From Microbacterium paraoxydans (GTDB lineage: Bacteria > Actinomycetota > Actinomycetes > Actinomycetales > Microbacteriaceae), in assembly GCF_019056515.1 (NCBI RefSeq), contig NZ_CP064873.1:186001-250000 (forward strand): a stretch of DNA of 64,000 nt, in the 5' to 3' direction. Each line of letters begins with the position of its first letter. The stretch's first letter is position 1. Positions 25,565 to 33,810 of this stretch are shown piece by piece. The translations under genes were made by a program, and so were the position numbers. The notes beneath the pieces were generated by a model, which was given only the letters and a program-made list of their open reading frames with translations, made no database searches and was not told where the DNA came from.

Positions 25565-26419
25565 TCAGCCCCCGGCCACGCCGACGAGCGCGGCGCTGCG
25601 CTGCCAGAGGGCCTCAGCGAGAGCGGGGTCGTGCACCTGCGGGTTCACGCGGGTGCTGAGGACGCGCTCGTCGTAGTAGCCGCCGGAGGCCCAGGTCTCG
25701 CCCGGCGTTCCCTCGAGGAACCAGCGCAGCGTCGCGCCGCCGCGGTCGCTGCCGATGAGGACGAGGCGGCGCAGCGGGGTGCGGTAGACGAGGCGCATGA
25801 TGCTCGACGACTCGGCGGCGAAGTTCGTCGCCACGGTGCCGGGGTGGAAGGCCACCGCGCTGAGCCCCTGCGCATGGAACTTCTCGTGCAGGCTCTTCGC
25901 CATCAGGACGTTGGCGAGCTTGGCGTCGCCGTAGGCCTTGTTCGGGGAGTACCGGCGGGTGTTGTCGAGATCGTCGACGTCGAGATGCCCGAAGAGGCGA
26001 TGCGCGACGCTGGAGGTGTTCACGACCGCGCCGCGGGCGGCGAGCAGCTGCGGGAGCAGGAGGTTCGTCAGCAGGAACGGGGCGAGGTGGTTCACCTGCA
26101 TCGTCTTCTCGTGCCCGTCGACCGTGGGGGTGCGGTCGCCGAAGATGCCGCCGGCGTTGTTGGCAAGCACGTCGATGCCCGCTGCACCCACGGCGTCCGC
26201 GAGCTGGGCGGCGAGCGCGCGCACGTCGTCCAGGCGCGCGAAGTCGGCGGTGAACCACTCCGCGCCGGTCTCGTCCGCGACGGCCCGCATCTTGTCGGGC
26301 GAACGGCCCACGAGGAGCAGGCGGTGCGGGGATCCGGCGAGCTGGCGGGCGGCGGCGGCGCCGATCCCGTCCGAGGCTCCGGTCAGCACGATGGTGCGTG
26401 CGGCCACGGCGGCGCTCAC
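25565..26419 (-). CDS. SDR-family oxidoreductase, WW-domain-oxidoreductase/retinol-dehydrogenase type
   Basis: 284 residues from GTG 26419, overlapping the GntR stop (GTGA). It has TGASDGIGAAAARQL, NNAGGIF, SSVAHRL and the YGDAK catalytic pair, with an insertion before the Tyr (DVDDLDNTRRYSPNKAYGDAK) typical of the retinol-dehydrogenase-like branch. The C-terminal extension GGYYDERVLSTRVNPQ is also characteristic. The tight coupling to GntR suggests shared control, but its substrate need not belong to the sugar-acid pathway. Confidence 0.85.
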   Translation of the reverse strand: MSAAVAARTIVLTGASDGIGAAAARQLAGSPHRLLLVGRSPDKMRAVADETGAEWFTADFARLDDVRALAAQLADAVGAAGIDVLANNAGGIFGDRTPTVDGHEKTMQVNHLAPFLLTNLLLPQLLAARGAVVNTSSVAHRLFGHLDVDDLDNTRRYSPNKAYGDAKLANVLMAKSLHEKFHAQGLSAVAFHPGTVATNFAAESSSIMRLVYRTPLRRLVLIGSDRGGATLRWFLEGTPGETWASGGYYDERVLSTRVNPQVHDPALAEALWQRSAALVGVAGG

Positions 26420-27066
26420 TCGGCCGACGGCGTGATGCGGCGGACGGCCCTGGTCACGTGCTCGGTGATCACCGCGCGCGCCTGCTCTGGATCGCCGGTC
26501 GCGATGGCGTCGACGATCTGCTGGTGGCTGCGCACGTGCTCCTCCTGCTCGGCGGGGTCGAGGGCGGAGTTGGCCGCCTGGATGAACCCGGCGATCCGGC
26601 CACGGAGCTGGGCGCTGAGCTCGTCGAGGAACCGGTGCTCGGCGAGGTCGGCGAGGGTCTCGTGGAAGAGGCGGTCCTGGCGCAGGACCTCGGCCACGTC
26701 GCCCGGCGCCGCCGCCGCCATGGCCTGGATGATCGCTTCCAGCCGGGCCGCCGACTCGTCGTTCCACCGCTCCTGCACCCGGATCGCCATGAACTGCTCC
26801 AGCACGATCCGCAGGCTCGAGATCTCCTCCAGGTCCTGCGCGCTGAGCTGGGCGACGCGGGCGCCGCGGCGGGGCTCGCGGGTGATGAGGCGCTCCTCGG
26901 CGAGCCGGGTCAGGGCCTCGCGCACGGGGATGTGGCTGACGCCGAGACGGTCGGCGAGCTTGCGCTCCACGAGCCGCTCGCCGGGGGCGAGCTCTCCGGA
27001 GTGGATCGCCGCCCGCAGCTCGTCCGTGACCTGCTCGGCGATGTTCTGATCCGACACGCTGCGCAT
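26416..27066 (-). CDS. GntR-family transcriptional regulator, FadR/FCD subgroup
   Basis: 216 residues. The winged helix (VTDELRAAIHSGELAPGERLVERKLADRLGVSHIPVREALTRL) occupies ~13-60, and the helical FCD effector domain follows, with D, H..H residues (RLFHETL, HVRSHQQIV) that usually bind a metal and an organic acid. It is divergent from the MFS transporter, with palindromes ATGCTATGGCAT and TGCTATAGCA between them. The same palindrome lies before four other promoters up to 42.7 kb, so this protein is the best candidate regulator of the whole island. Confidence 0.9.
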   Translation of the reverse strand: MRSVSDQNIAEQVTDELRAAIHSGELAPGERLVERKLADRLGVSHIPVREALTRLAEERLITREPRRGARVAQLSAQDLEEISSLRIVLEQFMAIRVQERWNDESAARLEAIIQAMAAAAPGDVAEVLRQDRLFHETLADLAEHRFLDELSAQLRGRIAGFIQAANSALDPAEQEEHVRSHQQIVDAIATGDPEQARAVITEHVTRAVRRITPSAE

Positions 27067-27130
27067 CCGGGGCCCTTCTCGATCTCGCGCGGCCCGGTGC
27101 TCGTCGAGCGGGGGCTCCTTCGCTCGGTCG

Positions 27131-27142
27131 ATGCTATGGCAT
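27131..27142. promoter_or_regulatory. GntR operator candidate, site 1 (imperfect)
   Basis: ATGCTATGGCAT departs from the perfect palindrome ATGCTATAGCAT at one base. It lies 65 bp upstream of the GntR start and 77 bp from the MFS start, in the divergent promoter region, so it may mediate autoregulation. Confidence 0.55.
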
Positions 27143-27171
27143 GAGCAGGGGACTGGACAGGAGCCGCGCGG

Positions 27172-27188
27172 TGCTAGATGCTATAGCA
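27172..27188. promoter_or_regulatory. GntR operator candidate, site 2
   Basis: TGCTAGATGCTATAGCA: the perfect palindrome TGCTATAGCA at 27179-27188 preceded by an extra TGCTA half-site. The same 17-bp arrangement recurs at 42668-42684. It lies 30 bp upstream of the MFS start codon, positioned to block its promoter. Confidence 0.75.
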
Positions 27189-27218
27189 AAACCCGAAACC
27201 GATGACGAAGGAGTTGTC

Positions 27219-28580
27219 ATGTCCGGCAGAGAGACGCTCGCGCAGGCGCGCGCCGCGGAGGACGCGGTGGGAGCCGCCGCCATGAAGAAGGCGATCTGGA
27301 GACTCGGTCCGTTCCTCGGCCTGCTCTACCTCGTCGCCTACATCGACCGGAACAACGCCGGCTTCGCGAAGCTCGAGATGACGGCCGCCCTCCAGATCAC
27401 CGAGGCCGCCTTCGGCTTCGCGGCGGGCATCTTCTTCATCGGCTACCTGCTGTTCGAGGTGCCGAGCAACCTGCTCCTGGAGAAGTTCGGCGCCCGCAAG
27501 TGGATCGCCCGCATCATGATCTCGTGGGGCATCGTCGCGGCGCTGACCGCGTTCGTGCAGGACGCGACCCAGTTCGCGATCGCGCGCTTCATCCTCGGTA
27601 TCGCGGAGGCCGGGTTCTTCCCCGGCGTGCTGCTCTACCTCACGCTGTGGTTCCCGCGGCAGTACCGCACGCAGGTGCTCGCCGTCTTCGTGCTCTCGAA
27701 CCCGATCGCCAACGCGGTCGCCGCGCCGCTGTCCGGCTGGATGCTGGAGCTGCACGGGCTGTGGGGCCTGGACGGCTGGCAGCTCGTCTTCCTGCTGCAG
27801 GGCATCCCGGCCGTGCTGCTCGCGTTCGTCGTGTTCTTCTGGCTCCCCGACCGCCCGCAGGACGCGCGCTGGCTGACCCCCGCCGAGCAGCGCTGGATCA
27901 CCGACACGCTCGCCGCCGAGACCCAGGCGACCGAGCAGCGGCACGGACGCCTGCGGCTGGGCGAGGTCTTCCGCAACGGCCGCCTCTGGACGCTCATCGT
28001 GCTCTTCTTCGGCGTCGTGTTCGGTGCCTACGGGCTGGGGATGTGGCTGCCGACGATCGTGAAGAGCATGGGCGACTTCTCGAACGCCACCACCGGCTGG
28101 CTCGTGGCGCTGCCGAACCTGTGCGCGGCCCTCGTGATGCTGCCGTGGGAGCGCGCCGCCCGGAAGCAGGGCAACATCCCGCTGCAGATCGGCATCACGC
28201 TCAGCATCACCGCCCTGTCGCTCATCGCGGCGGTCGCGGCGCAGGGCACGCCGGTGCTCGCGCTCGCCGCGCTGTGCGTCGGGATGTCGGCGCTCTTCTC
28301 GACCACCCCGCTGTTCTGGAGCCTGCCGCCCATGGTGCTCACCGGCACGGCGGCCGCGGCCGGCCTCGCCTTCATCAACTCGGTCGGCAACCTCGCCGGC
28401 TTCGCGGGACCCTACGCGATCGGCTGGATCAGCGAGACCACGGGGTCGGCGGTGTGGGGCCTGCTCCTCATCTCGGGGCTCACGCTGCTCGGAGCGACGA
28501 TCGCCTTCGTGCTCAGCCGCCGCACGGACTTCACGACGGCGCCCGCGCTGGCCGTCGAAGCGTCCAGCGCCCGCCGGTGA
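27219..28580 (+). CDS. MFS transporter, anion:cation symporter (ACS) family
   Basis: 453 residues from ATG 27219, with AAGGAG 5 nt upstream. Twelve membrane helices are expected. The signatures YIDRNNAGFAKLEM (helix 1 end), GIFFIGYLLFEVPSNLLLEKFGARKWIARIMISWG and WLPDRPQDARWL are those of ACS-family carriers for hexuronates, glucarate, tartrate or phthalate. It is divergent from GntR, with the operator just upstream. It gives the island a monomer uptake route beside the ABC system. A sugar-acid substrate is likely from family and context. Confidence 0.9.
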   Translation: MSGRETLAQARAAEDAVGAAAMKKAIWRLGPFLGLLYLVAYIDRNNAGFAKLEMTAALQITEAAFGFAAGIFFIGYLLFEVPSNLLLEKFGARKWIARIMISWGIVAALTAFVQDATQFAIARFILGIAEAGFFPGVLLYLTLWFPRQYRTQVLAVFVLSNPIANAVAAPLSGWMLELHGLWGLDGWQLVFLLQGIPAVLLAFVVFFWLPDRPQDARWLTPAEQRWITDTLAAETQATEQRHGRLRLGEVFRNGRLWTLIVLFFGVVFGAYGLGMWLPTIVKSMGDFSNATTGWLVALPNLCAALVMLPWERAARKQGNIPLQIGITLSITALSLIAAVAAQGTPVLALAALCVGMSALFSTTPLFWSLPPMVLTGTAAAAGLAFINSVGNLAGFAGPYAIGWISETTGSAVWGLLLISGLTLLGATIAFVLSRRTDFTTAPALAVEASSARR

Positions 28581-28654
28581 CCGGTCCGGGCCGGCGGTCG
28601 TGACGAGAACGTGACCCCGCCGGCCCGGTTCGCTCTAGACGCCGTTTGCCTTTT

Positions 28655-28673
28655 GCTACATGCTATAGCGCAA
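28655..28673. promoter_or_regulatory. GntR operator candidate, site 3
   Basis: GCTACATGCTATAGCGCAA contains GCTATAGC at the core (28662-28669) with a preceding TGCTA half-site, matching the arrangement of sites 2 and 5 with one change. It lies about 40 bp upstream of the Dpp-type binding-protein gene, making that operon part of the predicted regulon. Confidence 0.65.
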
Positions 28674-28712
28674 CACCCTTACCCGAAGCACCACCCGACC
28701 TTGGAGGCACCC

Positions 28713-30248
28713 ATGTCGCGTCGTCGTGTTCGGCTCGGCGGAGCAGCGATGCTGCTGACCGCCGCGCTCATCACCGCTGGTTGCAGCACCTCATCCACCC
28801 CCGACGGCCAGGCGCAGGACGGCGGCACCCTCACCGTCGCCGCCGCGCAGGGCATCCCGCAGCTCAATCCCGCCATCCGCACGTTCGCGTGGGAGGAGGT
28901 GCTGTTCCCGCTGCTGTGGAACGGCCTCACCAAGACCGACGAGTCCGGCGAGGTCGTCGGCGATCTCGCCGAGAGCTGGGAGGCGTCGGATGACCAGAAG
29001 ACCTGGACCTTCACGCTCCGCGACGGCGTGACGTTCTCGAACGGCGAGGACTTCACCGCCGACGACGCGGTGGCCGCGTTCGACTACTACCTCGACCCGG
29101 ACACGGCGACGCAGGAGAAGAACAAGATCTCGATGGTCACCGACGTCACCGCGCCGGACGAGAAGACCGTCGTGGTGACGCTGTCCGAGCCCATCGCGAC
29201 CTTCCCCGCGGGTATCGTCTGGGTGAAGATGATCGACGTCGACGCACTCGACACCATCGACAAGGAGCCCATCGGCACCGGTCCGTACGTCGTGGACGCC
29301 TTCACTCCGGACGACAGCCTCACGCTCGTCCCCAACCCGGAGTACTTCGGCGAGGCTCCGGCGCTCGACGAGATCACGATCGTGAAGGCCGCCGAGTCCA
29401 CCGCCGCCGTCACCGGTCTGCGTTCCGGCGACATCGACGTGCTGTGGTCCGTGCCACAGGGCGACGTGGCGGGTCTGGAGGGCGGCGACATCGCCCTGGT
29501 GAAGCCCGAGAACCCGAGCCAGTGGCCGTCGTGGGAGATCGACACGACGTCGCCGCCCTTCGACGACGTGCGCGCCCGGCAGGCCCTCGCGTACGCGACC
29601 GACCGTGAGGCCATCCTCGACGCCGCCTACTACGGCCAGGGCACGGTCTCCCCGACGAACAACGCGCTCGGCGAGGTGAACCCGTGGTTCGGCGGCGAGC
29701 TGACCGACTACTCCTACGACCTGGACAAGGCGAAGGAGCTGTTCGCCGAGGCCGGGGTGACCGAGGGCAGCACGCTCACCTGGTGGGGCGTGGCCGGACA
29801 GTACCCCGAGTGGAACACGAGCGGCGAGATCCTGCAGGCGAGCCTGAAGGAGATCGGCATCACGCTGACCATCGACAACAACGACATCGGCACCTGGGTC
29901 GACGCGTTCTACCCCGCGGGCAAGAGCTACCCCGGGTACATCGTGCCGAACTTCCAGTCCACCCCGCCCGAGCCGGCCTACTCGCTGAACTTCTACCTGG
30001 AGGGGCGGTGCGAGTGCAACTGGGTCGACCCCGACTTCCAGACGGCGTTCGCCGACGCCGTGGCCGAGCCGGACGAGACCGCCCGGGCCGCGAAGTGGGG
30101 CACCGTGCAGACCATCATCAACGAGCAGGTGCCGCTCATCGTGCCCCTGCAGTCGACGGTCGTCACCGCCACCAGCACGGCGGTCGACGGCGTGTGGGTC
30201 GAGGGCGGCGGACAGCTGCACCTCGAGGGCGCGCAGCTGAAGGGCTGA
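28713..30248 (+). CDS. ABC transporter substrate-binding lipoprotein, family 5 (peptide/oligosaccharide type)
   Basis: 511 residues from ATG 28713, with GGAGG 5 nt upstream. The signal ends ITAGC with the lipid-bearing Cys at 24. The opening GGTLTVAAAQGIPQLNPAIRTFAW and the segment GDLAESWEASDDQKTWTFTLRDGVTFSNGEDFTADDAV are typical of SBP_bac_5. Family 5 proteins bind peptides, nickel, opines or oligosaccharides. In this sugar-acid island an oligosaccharide is plausible. It is the first gene of a complete Dpp-type operon. Confidence 0.92.
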   Translation: MSRRRVRLGGAAMLLTAALITAGCSTSSTPDGQAQDGGTLTVAAAQGIPQLNPAIRTFAWEEVLFPLLWNGLTKTDESGEVVGDLAESWEASDDQKTWTFTLRDGVTFSNGEDFTADDAVAAFDYYLDPDTATQEKNKISMVTDVTAPDEKTVVVTLSEPIATFPAGIVWVKMIDVDALDTIDKEPIGTGPYVVDAFTPDDSLTLVPNPEYFGEAPALDEITIVKAAESTAAVTGLRSGDIDVLWSVPQGDVAGLEGGDIALVKPENPSQWPSWEIDTTSPPFDDVRARQALAYATDREAILDAAYYGQGTVSPTNNALGEVNPWFGGELTDYSYDLDKAKELFAEAGVTEGSTLTWWGVAGQYPEWNTSGEILQASLKEIGITLTIDNNDIGTWVDAFYPAGKSYPGYIVPNFQSTPPEPAYSLNFYLEGRCECNWVDPDFQTAFADAVAEPDETARAAKWGTVQTIINEQVPLIVPLQSTVVTATSTAVDGVWVEGGGQLHLEGAQLKG

Positions 30249-30249
30249 C

Positions 30250-31212
30250 GTGGTCCTCTCCGTCCTCCGGCGGGTGGCGATCAGCATCGCGATGCTGATC
30301 GCCACCTCGCTCCTCGTCTTCGTCGTGCTCCGGCTGCTGCCGGGCGACCCCGTCATCACCCGCCTCGGCTCGACGCCGGGCGTGGATGCCGAGACCATCG
30401 CCCGGCTCCGGGAGGAGGCCGGCCTCGACGCCCCCGTCATCGAGCAGTACCTGCGCTGGATCGGCGGCGTCTTCACGGGCGACTTCGGTCAGTCCTACTT
30501 CAACCAGTACTCGGTGACGGAGCTCATCGCCCAGCGCCTTCCCGCGACGCTGGAGCTCACGCTCATCGGCGTGCTCCTGGCCGTGCTCATCGCCACCCCG
30601 GCCGCCGTGTTCGCCTCGCTGCGTCCGCTCGGCGTGGTCGACCGGGTGCTCACCGCGATCTCGACCGCGGGCATGGCCCTTCCCCAGTTCCTCATCGGCA
30701 TCGTGCTCATCGTCGTGTTCGCCGTGCAGCTCAAGGTGCTGCCGGCCCGCGGCTACACGCCGTTCGCGGAGGACCCCGCCGAGAACCTCGTGCGCATGAT
30801 CCTCCCCGGCCTCACCCTCGCCTTCGCGGCGGCGCCGCTGCTCATGCGGTTCCTCCGGGCCTCGATGGTCGAGGTGCTGGACGCCCCCTACATCCGCACC
30901 GCGAAGGGCAAGGGACAATCGGCGAGCGGCGTCGTCCTCGGCCACGCGCTCCGCAACGCCCTGATCCCCGGGCTCACCATGCTCGGCCTGATCGTCGGCT
31001 ACACCCTGGGCGGCGTGGTGATCGTGGAGTACGTGTTCGGCGTCCCCGGGCTCGGCTCGCTCGCGATCGACGCGGTCTTCAAGCGGGACTACGCGGTGCT
31101 GCAGTCGGTCGTGCTGCTGATCTCCGCGATGTTCATCCTCACCACGCTCATCGTCGACCTCCTCTACGGGGTGCTCGACCCGCGTCTTCGTGCAAGGAGC
31201 AGCCGTGGCTGA
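30250..31212 (+). CDS. ABC transporter permease, DppB type
   Basis: 320 residues from GTG 30250, one base after the upstream stop. It has six membrane helices, with the DppB-style N-terminus LLVFVVLRLLPGDPVI and the large external loop after helix 1. The EAA loop reads YIRTAKGKGQSASGVVLGHALRNALIPGLTM. It pairs with the next permease, whose GTG overlaps its end by 8 bp. Confidence 0.92.
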   Translation: MVLSVLRRVAISIAMLIATSLLVFVVLRLLPGDPVITRLGSTPGVDAETIARLREEAGLDAPVIEQYLRWIGGVFTGDFGQSYFNQYSVTELIAQRLPATLELTLIGVLLAVLIATPAAVFASLRPLGVVDRVLTAISTAGMALPQFLIGIVLIVVFAVQLKVLPARGYTPFAEDPAENLVRMILPGLTLAFAAAPLLMRFLRASMVEVLDAPYIRTAKGKGQSASGVVLGHALRNALIPGLTMLGLIVGYTLGGVVIVEYVFGVPGLGSLAIDAVFKRDYAVLQSVVLLISAMFILTTLIVDLLYGVLDPRLRARSSRG

Positions 31213-32053
31213 CACCCTCACCCTCGCGCTGCGCTCCGCGCGTCCCCGCCGACGGGTCGCCGTCGCCTCCTGGATCCCGCTGGGGCTGCTGGCGATCATC
31301 GTCCTCGCCTGCGTGCTCGCCCCGCTCCTGGCCCCGTACGACCCCGCGGCGCAGTCGTCCGACCGGTTCGCCGGTCCCTCGGCGGCGCACCTCTTCGGGA
31401 CCGACGAGCTGGGCCGCGACCTCTTCAGCCGCGTGCTCTACGGCGGCCAGCTCACCGTGTTCATCGCCGGGGGCGCGACGCTCGTGGCCATGGTCCTCGG
31501 CATCGCCTGGGGAATGGCGGCGGCGTTCGCCCGCGGCTGGGTCGACGAGATCCTCATGCGCCTCGCCGACACGGTCATGGCGATCCCGCAGATCCTCTTC
31601 GCGCTCGTCTTCATCTCCGCCTTCGGCGCCGACCCCGTCAAGCTCGCCGTCATCATCGGGGTGCTCCTCACGCCGACCACCGCGCGGCTCGTGCGGTCGT
31701 CGGTGCTCAGCGAACTGCAGGAGGACTACTTCACGGCCGCGGTGGCGTTCGGCTCGACCCGGCGCCGGCTACTCTTCGCCGAGGTGCTCCCGAACGCCAA
31801 GGGGCCGATCATCGTGCAGGCGGCCATCAACGCCGCCAACGCGATCCTCCTGGAGGCGTCGATGAGCTTCGTCGGGCTCGGCATCGCGCCGCCCGAGGCC
31901 ACCTGGGGCACGCTCGTGCAGCAGGGCTACCAGAAGATGTACCAGTCCATCGGATACGTGCTGTTCCCCGCCCTGTTCATCTTCGTCACCATCTGGCTGC
32001 TCAACGTGCTCGCCGACCAGTTCGGCGGCGATCGGAAGGGGAGGGGCCGATGA
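31205..32053 (+). CDS. ABC transporter permease, DppC type
   Basis: 282 residues from GTG 31205. The N-terminal helix is followed by the DppC motif LLAPYDPAAQSSDRFAGPSAAHLFGTDELGRDLFSRVLYGG. The EAA loop region is DYFTAAVAFGSTRRRLLFAEVLPNAKGPIIV, and WGTLVQQGYQKM lies near the C-terminus. The next gene, the ATPase, starts inside its stop codon (ATGA). Confidence 0.92.
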   Translation: MADTLTLALRSARPRRRVAVASWIPLGLLAIIVLACVLAPLLAPYDPAAQSSDRFAGPSAAHLFGTDELGRDLFSRVLYGGQLTVFIAGGATLVAMVLGIAWGMAAAFARGWVDEILMRLADTVMAIPQILFALVFISAFGADPVKLAVIIGVLLTPTTARLVRSSVLSELQEDYFTAAVAFGSTRRRLLFAEVLPNAKGPIIVQAAINAANAILLEASMSFVGLGIAPPEATWGTLVQQGYQKMYQSIGYVLFPALFIFVTIWLLNVLADQFGGDRKGRGR

Positions 32054-33810
32054 CCGACCTCATGCCCGTCCTGCAGGTGCAGGACCTCACCGTCTCCTAT
32101 GGGGACGTCATGCCCGTCCAGGGCATCACGTTCGCGGTGCGGCCCGGGGAGCGCATCGGCCTCGTCGGCGAATCCGGCTCCGGCAAGTCGCTCACGGCGC
32201 TGTCGATCATGCGGCTGAACGACGGGGCGACCCTCGGCGGCAGCATCCGGCTGCGCGACCGTGAGCTGCTCACGCTGAGCCCGCGGGAGATGACCCGCGT
32301 GCGCGGCGGCGAGATCGCGATGGTCTACCAGGACCCGATGTCGTCGCTGAACCCGGTCCGCACGATCGGGCACCAGCTCGTCGAGGCGATCCGGCTGCAC
32401 GACCGGGTCTCGGCGGCGGCCGCCCGCGCCAGGGCCGTCGAGCTGCTGACCGAGGTCGGGGTGCCGCTGCCCGAGGAGCGTCTGGGCCAGTACCCGCACG
32501 AGTTCTCCGGCGGGATGCGGCAGCGCGTCATGATCGCGATGGCCATGTCGTCCCGGCCCGCCGTGCTCATCGCGGACGAGCCGACCACGGCCCTCGACGT
32601 CACGACGCAGTCCCGGATCATCGACCTCCTCGACCGGCTCGCGGAGGACCACGGGACTGCGGTCGTGCTCATCACGCACGACCTCGGCGTCGCCGCCGGG
32701 TTCTGCGAGCGCATCCACGTGATGCGGCACGGGCGCGTGGTCGAGGAGGGCCCGGTCGACCGCATCTACGCCGCCCCGGAGCACCCGTACACGCAGGCGC
32801 TCCTCGGCGCGGTCGTCGACCTCACGGTGGACGTGCAGCAGCCCATCCGCACCGCCGCGGAGGTGCTCGAACGCGGGACGGAGCCGCTCGCCGAGGCCGG
32901 GTCGATCAGCGCGGTGGATCGGGCGCGGGAGTCCGGCGACGTCCTGGTGGACGTGCAGGGCGTGTCGAAGGTGTTCACGCTCGGCTCCGGACGCCGGGTG
33001 ACCGCGGTCGACGACGTGTCGTTCCAGATCCGGCGCGGCGAGACGGTCGGGCTCGTCGGCGAGTCGGGCTCCGGCAAGTCGACCGTGTCGAAGGCCGTGC
33101 TCGCGCTCGGCGGCATCGACGGCGGGACGGTCGTCTTCGACGGGCAGCGTCCGCACGACCTCCGCGGCGAGGAGCTGCGGCGGCTGCGCAAGCGCATGCA
33201 GATGGTGTTCCAGGACCCCTTCTCGGCGCTGAACCGGCGGCAGACCGTCGCGCAGATCATCGAGGCGCCGCTGCGCGCCCACGGCATCGGCACCCGGGCA
33301 TCCCGCGCCGAGAAGGTGCGCGAGACCATGCACCGCGTGCGCCTGGACGAGGAGTTCGCGCACCGGCTGCCGCGCTCGATGTCCGGCGGGCAGTGCCAGC
33401 GCGTGTCCATCGCCCGGTCGCTCGTGCTGGAGCCGGAGTTCCTCGTGCTCGACGAATCGGTGTCGGCGCTCGACGTATCGATCCAGGCACAGGTGCTCAA
33501 TCTGCTCCGGGAGCTGCAGGCCGAGCTCGGCCTCACGTACCTCTTCATCAGCCACGACCTGGCGGTGATCCGGTACATGTCCTCGACGGTCGCCGTGATG
33601 CAGCAGGGCCGCATCGTCGAGATCGGCGCGCGCGACGCGCTCTTCGCGAATCCGCAGCACGAGTACACGCGCGGGCTCATGGCGGCGATCCCGGTCGCCG
33701 ACCCGGTCCTCGAGCGCCGACGGCGTGCGGAGGCCGCGGCGCTCTGGCAGAGCCACGGCGGGCAGACGGGTGCGGTCCCCGCGACGACCGCCGGACGAGG
33801 AGGACGATGA
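32050..33810 (+). CDS. Fused double ABC ATPase, DppD-DppF type
   Basis: 586 residues containing two complete ATPase domains. The first has Walker A GESGSGKS (~40-47), signature FSGGMRQRV (~152) and Walker B VLIADEPTT (~175). The second has Walker A GESGSGKS (~337), signature MSGGQCQRVS (~445) and Walker B LVLDESVS (~468). Oligopeptide-type C-terminal extensions follow each domain. The fusion replaces separate DppD and DppF subunits, completing the transporter. Its stop overlaps the ATG at 33807 of the beta-helix gene. Confidence 0.93.
   Translation: MTDLMPVLQVQDLTVSYGDVMPVQGITFAVRPGERIGLVGESGSGKSLTALSIMRLNDGATLGGSIRLRDRELLTLSPREMTRVRGGEIAMVYQDPMSSLNPVRTIGHQLVEAIRLHDRVSAAAARARAVELLTEVGVPLPEERLGQYPHEFSGGMRQRVMIAMAMSSRPAVLIADEPTTALDVTTQSRIIDLLDRLAEDHGTAVVLITHDLGVAAGFCERIHVMRHGRVVEEGPVDRIYAAPEHPYTQALLGAVVDLTVDVQQPIRTAAEVLERGTEPLAEAGSISAVDRARESGDVLVDVQGVSKVFTLGSGRRVTAVDDVSFQIRRGETVGLVGESGSGKSTVSKAVLALGGIDGGTVVFDGQRPHDLRGEELRRLRKRMQMVFQDPFSALNRRQTVAQIIEAPLRAHGIGTRASRAEKVRETMHRVRLDEEFAHRLPRSMSGGQCQRVSIARSLVLEPEFLVLDESVSALDVSIQAQVLNLLRELQAELGLTYLFISHDLAVIRYMSSTVAVMQQGRIVEIGARDALFANPQHEYTRGLMAAIPVADPVLERRRRAEAAALWQSHGGQTGAVPATTAGRGGR

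Noticed and set aside
27141..27218. Longer form of the MFS transporter starting at 27141
   Set aside because: It would run translation through the operator region and lacks a ribosome site; ATG 27219 has AAGGAG and fits the family.
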